The position numbers and the translations under genes are program-made. The notes beneath the pieces are model-generated. The model was not told the origin of the DNA, ran no database searches, and saw only the letters and a program-made list of their open reading frames with translations. A stretch of DNA of 10,313 bases from Thermococcus sp. (GTDB lineage Archaea > Methanobacteriota_B > Thermococci > Thermococcales > Thermococcaceae): assembly GCA_027035445.1 (NCBI GenBank), contig JALVUT010000197.1, forward strand, positions 1 through 10,313. The letters run 5' to 3'. Positions 6,628 to 10,313 of the stretch are shown one piece after another. Every line of letters starts with the position of its first letter. Position 1 is the first letter of the stretch.

Positions 6628-6912
6628 TTAAACGTTCAGTTCGTTTATTTCCTTCCACATTTCACTTTCCCTTATCAGCGGCTCAATGGACAAACGTTTT
6701 GACGCCTTCTTCATCTGCCCCAAGTAGGCCGAGTCCGCCACAACGGCGTCGTACCCAAGCTCCTCTATCCTGTATATCTTCAGGGAACACTCGGCAAGTG
6801 CATCCCCCGCGTACTTGATAAAACCAGGGCCCGCCAACAGGAGGTCCGGCTTCAAACCATCCCCCTTAAAATCGGATATGACCGCCTGGAGAAGCTCCTT
6901 AACCTCTTTCAT
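6628..6912 (-). CDS. Stand-alone HK97 A-domain-like protein (DUF1884 / family 4 encapsulin type)
   Basis: A 94-residue protein: an N-terminal amphipathic helix (1-18), a strand PDLLLAGP (22-29), a helix (30-41), then strands KIYRIEEL (45-52), [12 protein letters not shown] (55-66) and KRLSIEPL (72-79), and a charged C-terminal helix. This order and the text 'G-x-PD-x-x-L...EELG-x-DAVV-x-DS' resemble P. furiosus PF0899 (DUF1884), whose structure has the HK97 capsid A-domain fold. These short proteins have been grouped as family 4 encapsulins, linked to a few metabolic enzymes. The ATG overlaps the deoC stop in an ATGA, so translation is probably coupled. DeoC is thus the likely partner or cargo. 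Whether it forms a shell, a scaffold or only a small oligomer is unknown. The assignment rests on remembered family patterns, not a search. Confidence 0.65.
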   Translation of the reverse strand: MKEVKELLQAVISDFKGDGLKPDLLLAGPGFIKYAGDALAECSLKIYRIEELGYDAVVADSAYLGQMKKASKRLSIEPLIRESEMWKEINELNV

Positions 6913-7583
6913 TTCCCGACACCCTGGACGATTTCTACACCTCTCGATGCTCCGATCCTAGTAGCACCAGCCTCTATCATTGCAACGGCCTGTTCATAGG
7001 TTCTTATACCCCCAGCAGCCTTAACACCCATCCCGGGACCAACAGTCTTCCTCATCAACCTAACGTCCTCCACTGTTGCCCCACCGCTGCCGAAGCCGGT
7101 CGAGGTCTTAACGAAGTCTGCCCCTGCCTCCTTGGCGAGCTCACAGACCTTGACCTTCTCCTCCTCAGTCAGGTAACAGGTCTCGATGATGACCTTCACC
7201 TTGGCGTTTCTCTCGTGGGCGACTTTAACGACCTCCGCTATCTCCCTCTTAACATATTCATGGTCCCCATCCTTGAGGGCGCCGATGTTGATCACCATGT
7301 CCAGCTCGTCTGCGCCGTCTTCCAAGGCTTTCCTAGCCTCGAAGACCTTGACCTCGGTTGGGGTCGCACCGAGCGGGAAGCCGATGACGCTCGCCACCTT
7401 GACCCCTGCTCCCCTCTCCCTCAGGTAGTCCTTGGCGAGTTTAACGCGGTAGGGATTTACACAGACCGCGTAGAACCCGTACTGAACTGCCTCGTCGCAG
7501 AGCCTGATGATATCCTCCCTCATTGCATAGGGTTTCAAATTGGTGTGATCGATGTACCTGGCAACATCTATATTGGCCGTCAC
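6909..7583 (-). CDS. deoC: Deoxyribose-phosphate aldolase (class I DERA)
   Basis: A 224-residue TIM-barrel aldolase that cleaves 2-deoxy-D-ribose 5-phosphate to glyceraldehyde 3-phosphate and acetaldehyde, the last step of deoxynucleoside breakdown. Visible are IDHTNLKP near the N-terminus, ADELDMVIN with Asp95, FVKTSTGF with Lys159 as Schiff-base lysine, and VKAAGGIRT with Lys188 as the second active-site lysine. All catalytic residues are present. The frame is open to a GTG at 7607. The GTG at 7583 is preferred, because GGTGAG (7588-7593) lies four bases upstream and a TATA box (7614-7623) is centred about 35 nt upstream. This gives 224 residues, the length I recall for the characterised T. 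kodakarensis enzyme TK2104. The stop overlaps the start of the A-domain-like gene by four bases. Confidence 0.95.
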   Translation of the reverse strand: MTANIDVARYIDHTNLKPYAMREDIIRLCDEAVQYGFYAVCVNPYRVKLAKDYLRERGAGVKVASVIGFPLGATPTEVKVFEARKALEDGADELDMVINIGALKDGDHEYVKREIAEVVKVAHERNAKVKVIIETCYLTEEEKVKVCELAKEAGADFVKTSTGFGSGGATVEDVRLMRKTVGPGMGVKAAGGIRTYEQAVAMIEAGATRIGASRGVEIVQGVGK

Positions 7584-7613
7584 CACACTCACCGGAAGAT
7601 GGTACACCAGCCA

Positions 7614-7623
7614 GATATTTTAG
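7614..7623 (-). promoter_or_regulatory. deoC TATA box
   Basis: On the minus strand CTAAAATATC, preceded by purine-rich GGGAAAGG as a BRE-like element, is centred about 35 nt upstream of the GTG at 7583. It would drive deoC together with the A-domain-like gene. Confidence 0.6.
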
Positions 7624-7642
7624 CCTTTCCCTCCAAGAATGG

Positions 7643-7674
7643 GGGTTGAGTAGGAAAATTTGAGGGTACAACCC
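7643..7674 (-). terminator. Inverted repeat after the small unknown gene, possible terminator
   Basis: GGGTTG/CAACCC arms (7643-7648 and 7669-7674) can pair. A tighter hairpin GGGT-TGT-ACCC (7664-7674) begins three bases after the stop of the 113-residue gene and is followed by AAATTTTCC on the minus strand. Terminator function is only suggested. Confidence 0.3.
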
Positions 7675-7676
7675 AA

Positions 7677-8018
7677 TTACCTCCCACGTCCCGGATCATT
7701 GGGTATCCGACTCAGACCCAGAAGGGCATGAGCGAGTCTCTCCGAAACCTCCTCGTCACCGAGCATAGGTAGCTCCCTACCCGCAGCGATCTGCTCAAGG
7801 AGACCTACCGCGTTATCCCAGTTCTCTTCAAGGGTCTTCCCTCTGGAAATCGGGTTTCTGAGGACGTGCCACCTCCCGCTCCTCTCGTCGTAGACGATTA
7901 TCCGGGGGATATAGTCGAGATCCATGAAGGTGTTGTCGAGGGTGAGCTCTATCCTGAAGCCCTCTATCTCAAGAACCCCCTCTTCGCGGAGTCGCTTCTT
8001 CCAGTCCGTGGCAGTCAT
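7677..8018 (-). CDS. Unknown 113-residue protein, probably leaderless
   Basis: I do not recognise this protein. The N-terminal part alternates a helix (TDWKKRLREEG) and strands (VLEIEGFRIELTL, DYIPRIIVYDERSGRWHVLR). The C-terminal part is helical (LEENWDNAVGLLEQIAAG, EEVSERLAHALLGLSRI) and ends in a basic Arg-rich tail. It is soluble, with no signal peptide or membrane segment and no cysteines. The ATG at 8018 has no GGTG-type Shine-Dalgarno site. ACTTTTAAAC (8043-8052) is TATA-like and centred about 30 nt upstream, so the transcript probably starts almost at the ATG. That promoter fits into the 35 bases after the upstream cysteine-rich gene, so the two genes need not share a transcript. The beginning of the following deoC promoter lies about 50 bases downstream of the stop. 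Confidence 0.7.
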   Translation of the reverse strand: MTATDWKKRLREEGVLEIEGFRIELTLDNTFMDLDYIPRIIVYDERSGRWHVLRNPISRGKTLEENWDNAVGLLEQIAAGRELPMLGDEEVSERLAHALLGLSRIPNDPGRGR

Positions 8019-8042
8019 GTTATCGGTGGAAAATAGAGGGGA

Positions 8043-8052
8043 GGTTTAAAAG
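8043..8052 (-). promoter_or_regulatory. TATA box of the 113-residue gene
   Basis: ACTTTTAAAC on the minus strand, about 30 nt upstream of the ATG at 8018. The short distance and the missing Shine-Dalgarno site point to a leaderless transcript. Confidence 0.5.
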
Positions 8053-8053
8053 T

Positions 8054-9271
8054 TCATCTCCTCCACAGGAGAGCCAGCAGGGAGAGGCCAACGATTAAAA
8101 CAGGGCCGCATATACTCCCGCCCGGAGAACCCCCGCCGGTAGCAGTGGAACTTGAAGATAGGGGTGTAGTAAACGTCGAACCGACGTAGGCCGTCCCGTT
8201 GGGGAGGCTGTATGCTGGAATCCGGTTTGTGAAGCACCTGACGAGGAGAGGATTGAGGCTTTCACCATAAGGTATCCAGCTGTAAGTGCCGTTCTTTGTC
8301 TCGTACCAGCCTATACGGGAGTTGTGGCCGGCTTCTCCCCAGCCGGCAACCTTGACTATGGTCTCAACGTCCGACTCGTTAATGATGAGAACCCCCGTTT
8401 CAGTCAGCCATTCGAGTTCGGCCTTCAGGGCCCCAGAGGCGTTCATCTCGGACGGCTCCACCGAGGGAGAAAGCCTCACTACCGCAGTCTTCACAAATGT
8501 AATGGGAACGTTGCAGGAGACGCCGAAAACCCCCAGAAAGTCCCTTACGGAGGCCTCGACTTCATCGTCTGGTGTGTTAACAGCTTCGACCTTGAGCTCA
8601 AAGTGTCCGGAGCGTATCACATTTTCCGGGTCGATTCCATGCCCCCTCAGACAGGACTCAAAGGAAGGGTTCGGCTTCCAGGTGCAGAGACCATTAACGC
8701 AGCCACAGCTCGTTAGGCCAAAGCAGGAGTACCACTCGCGGTAGACGCAGGGAGTTACTATCTTCGAAGCGTTCTCCCTGGGCACGCAGACCTCGCCGGA
8801 GCAGCCACCTGTGGCACAGTTAGAATTGGACGTACACTCTTTTCCAGTGACCGGAGTCAGGCTTATCCCGACACCGTTCCTCTCAAAGGTCGTGTTGTCT
8901 GTGATATTCCATCCGTCGCCCCTGAGCTTACCAAGGGCCTCTTCGGTGATGAGCAGGGACACGTTTAGGGAGGCAACCGAAACGTCTATGGTCTTCCACT
9001 CAAGGGGTATCTGGACCCTGAGGTGGAGACCGTCGCTCGCGTTCCAGAGCGTGACGTAGAGCCTCCTGTCGTAGTGGGAGCGAAAGACGAAGGTTCCGTT
9101 CTCGACTACCACGTTGTGGAGGGCATTGAAAGCCGGATACGGCCTGTAAACTATCCCCGGTTTGTTGAGAACGACCTCCACCGCGTAGGTATCCGCGGGA
9201 CTCATGCAGGCCCCAACGAGGGGTGTTAGAGTGAACATCAGGAGCACTATGAGGGCTGCTAGCTTCTTCAT
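8054..9271 (-). CDS. Secreted cysteine-rich protein with CGP-CTERM anchor
   Basis: A 405-residue exported protein. Residues 1-21 are a signal peptide (MKK, hydrophobic core, PLVGA) followed by Cys22, so V-G-A-C also reads as a lipobox. A cysteine cluster lies at 146-207 (C146, 152, 157, 162, 175, 183, 189, 191, 196, 207), matching the 'eight-cysteine-cluster' type seen in Thermococcales surface proteins. Many N-x-S/T sequons suggest glycosylation. The C-terminus has a Ser/Thr/Gly linker, then CGP (388-390), a hydrophobic segment and a final WRR: the CGP-CTERM signal, thought to be cleaved and the protein anchored by a sortase-like archaeosortase or lipid modification. It acts at the outer cell surface; the function is unknown. 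The start at 9271 has a modest GGGAG site and a TATATATCC box about 33 nt upstream. The gene diverges from enolase. Confidence 0.85.
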   Translation of the reverse strand: MKKLAALIVLLMFTLTPLVGACMSPADTYAVEVVLNKPGIVYRPYPAFNALHNVVVENGTFVFRSHYDRRLYVTLWNASDGLHLRVQIPLEWKTIDVSVASLNVSLLITEEALGKLRGDGWNITDNTTFERNGVGISLTPVTGKECTSNSNCATGGCSGEVCVPRENASKIVTPCVYREWYSCFGLTSCGCVNGLCTWKPNPSFESCLRGHGIDPENVIRSGHFELKVEAVNTPDDEVEASVRDFLGVFGVSCNVPITFVKTAVVRLSPSVEPSEMNASGALKAELEWLTETGVLIINESDVETIVKVAGWGEAGHNSRIGWYETKNGTYSWIPYGESLNPLLVRCFTNRIPAYSLPNGTAYVGSTFTTPLSSSSTATGGGSPGGSICGPVLIVGLSLLALLWRR

Positions 9272-9298
9272 TCTCCCATCGGAGGGGGGAAGATGTCA

Positions 9299-9316
9299 GG
9301 ATATATACGCGTATCC
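9299..9316 (-). promoter_or_regulatory. TATA box embedded in a palindrome, cysteine-rich protein gene
   Basis: GGATA (9299-9303) and TATCC (9312-9316) flank a block that includes the perfect ten-base palindrome ATACGCGTAT (9305-9314). The minus-strand TATA (TATATATCC, 9299-9307) lies within it, centred about 33 nt before the ATG at 9271. The palindrome could be an operator or a chance A/T-rich dyad. Confidence 0.4.
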
Positions 9317-9343
9317 ATCACTTCGGCCAGGATTGAAGCTAAA

Positions 9344-9353
9344 ACCTTTATAT
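9344..9353 (+). promoter_or_regulatory. Enolase TATA box
   Basis: CCTTTATATG, preceded by AAGCTAAAA as a purine-rich BRE-like stretch, is centred about 37 nt before the ATG at 9386. Confidence 0.6.
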
Positions 9354-9365
9354 GCTCACCGAGAA

Positions 9366-9382
9366 TATCACCCGAGGTGATT
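9366..9382 (+). promoter_or_regulatory. TGM-like glycolytic regulator site overlapping the Shine-Dalgarno
   Basis: TATCAC-CCGAG-GTGATT differs by one base from the Thermococcales glycolytic motif TATCAC-N5-GTGATA, the site bound by the sugar-responsive regulator Tgr/TrmBL1. It lies downstream of the TATA box. In Tgr-controlled genes this position gives repression in the absence of sugar. The right half-site doubles as the Shine-Dalgarno GAGGTGAT (9374-9381), so part of the match may be translational. The left half has no such excuse. Confidence 0.6.
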
Positions 9383-9385
9383 GAT

Positions 9386-10313
9386 ATGGAGAACCCGTTT
9401 GAGATAACAGGAGTCTTTGCCAGGGAGATACTCGACAGCAGGGGAAACCCAACGATTGAAGTGGAAGTCTACACACCCGTGAGCATGGGTCGCGCGGCAG
9501 TTCCTAGCGGAGCAAGCACGGGCACCCACGAAGCCCTTGAACTCCGCGATGGAGGAAAGCGCTACCTCGGAAAGGGCGTCAGAAGGGCGGTTGAGAACAT
9601 TAACAAGATAATAGCCCCCGAAATAACGGGGATGGACATAACGTGGCAGAGGGACATTGATGTGCTTATGCTTGAGCTCGATGGAACAGAGAACAAGAGC
9701 AACCTCGGTGCAAACGCCATCCTCGGCGTTTCGCTGGCGGTCGCCAAGGCCGCTGCCAACGCCCTTGGTCTGCCACTCTACCAGTATATCGGCGGAACAA
9801 ACACCTACGTCATGCCGGTTCCAATGAGCAACGTTATCAACGGTGGGGTTCACGCCGGCAACGAGCTCGACTTCCAGGAGTTCATGATAATGCCTGTCGG
9901 TGCAGATAGCTTCCGCGAGGGCATAAGGTGGGTCTCCGAGACCTACCACATCCTCAAGGGCGTCATAGCCGAGAAGTACGGGAAGGACGCCATCAACGTC
10001 GGCGACGAGGGAGGTTTTGCACCCCCGCTGAAGGAGCCGCACGAGCCGCTTGAGCTCCTCATCAAGGCAATCGAGGAGGCAGGCTACAAGCCTGGAGAGG
10101 AGATAGCCTTCGCGATAGACCCCGCTTCAAGTGAGTTCTTCCACGCGGATATCGGGAAGTACGTTGTCAACGGTAAGGAGTACACAAACGGAGAACTCCT
10201 CGAGGTGTACAAGGAGCTGGTCTCAACGTACCCGGTAGTTTCACTGGAGGACCCGTTCCACGAGGAGGACTGGGAGGGCTTCGTAATGGCAACCAGGGAA
10301 CTCGGCAAGAAGA
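9386..10313 (+). CDS. eno: Enolase (phosphopyruvate hydratase), 5' part
   Basis: About 309 N-terminal residues are visible before the window ends; a full enolase has about 430. The enzyme interconverts 2-phosphoglycerate and phosphoenolpyruvate in glycolysis and gluconeogenesis in the cytoplasm. Visible are [11 protein letters not shown] (13-23), the flexible catalytic loop [10 protein letters not shown] (40-49), [14 protein letters not shown] with His156 and Glu165, GDEGGFAP with Glu208, and the metal ligands Asp245 (DPASSEFF) and Glu288 (SLEDPF). All match the enolase active site. The ATG at 9386 has GAGGTGAT four bases upstream and a TATA box about 37 nt upstream. It is transcribed divergently from the cysteine-rich surface protein. 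The catalytic lysines that follow in the family are beyond the window. Confidence 0.97.
   Translation, partial: MENPFEITGVFAREILDSRGNPTIEVEVYTPVSMGRAAVPSGASTGTHEALELRDGGKRYLGKGVRRAVENINKIIAPEITGMDITWQRDIDVLMLELDGTENKSNLGANAILGVSLAVAKAAANALGLPLYQYIGGTNTYVMPVPMSNVINGGVHAGNELDFQEFMIMPVGADSFREGIRWVSETYHILKGVIAEKYGKDAINVGDEGGFAPPLKEPHEPLELLIKAIEEAGYKPGEEIAFAIDPASSEFFHADIGKYVVNGKEYTNGELLEVYKELVSTYPVVSLEDPFHEEDWEGFVMATRELGKK

Noticed and set aside
9368..10042. Long minus-strand open frame opposite enolase
   Set aside because: It is the antisense shadow of a fully conserved enolase frame, with no promoter or ribosome-binding site.

Overview
The window looks like a chromosomal segment of a Thermococcus-type hyperthermophilic archaeon. 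The evidence is archaeal TATA boxes about 33-37 nt upstream of most starts, GGTGA-type Shine-Dalgarno sites, an S-layer-style CGP-CTERM protein, and a moderately high GC content that fits Thermococcus better than Pyrococcus. From memory, the order ferredoxin-type subunit / TrxB / class III aminotransferase / DeoC / enolase matches the T. kodakarensis TK2093-TK2106 region. That match is recalled, not searched.

Left part (1-1600): the 3' end of a NuoI-like [4Fe-4S] subunit of a membrane-bound hydrogenase-type complex meets a ferritin-like gene tail to tail with one base between them. A gene-poor stretch of about 300 bases follows, holding what may be a frameshifted gene remnant. Next is a THUMP-domain RNA-binding protein on the minus strand.

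Middle part (1600-6630, plus strand): an ORC/Cdc6-like AAA+ ATPase with a C-terminal winged helix is followed closely by a YdjM-like membrane metal-dependent hydrolase. Then come thioredoxin reductase, a PLP aminotransferase that is probably ornithine omega-aminotransferase, and an orphan ECF-transporter S component. The last three each have their own promoter; the S-component promoter carries a clear dyad.

Right part (6628-10313): on the minus strand, deoC (deoxyribose-phosphate aldolase) overlaps by four bases a 94-residue protein that resembles the stand-alone HK97 A-domain proteins (DUF1884, 'family 4' encapsulins). This is the most intriguing locus in the window. Upstream of deoC lie a leaderless small unknown gene and a cysteine-rich secreted protein with a CGP-CTERM anchor. 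Diverging from the latter is the enolase gene, cut by the window end. A near-perfect copy of the Thermococcales glycolytic motif (TATCAC-N5-GTGATA) overlaps its start region.

No tRNA, rRNA, CRISPR array or insertion sequence was seen. Several gene starts were moved inward from the longest open frame because TATA and Shine-Dalgarno spacing agree on the internal start: the ferritin-like gene, trxB, the aminotransferase and deoC.
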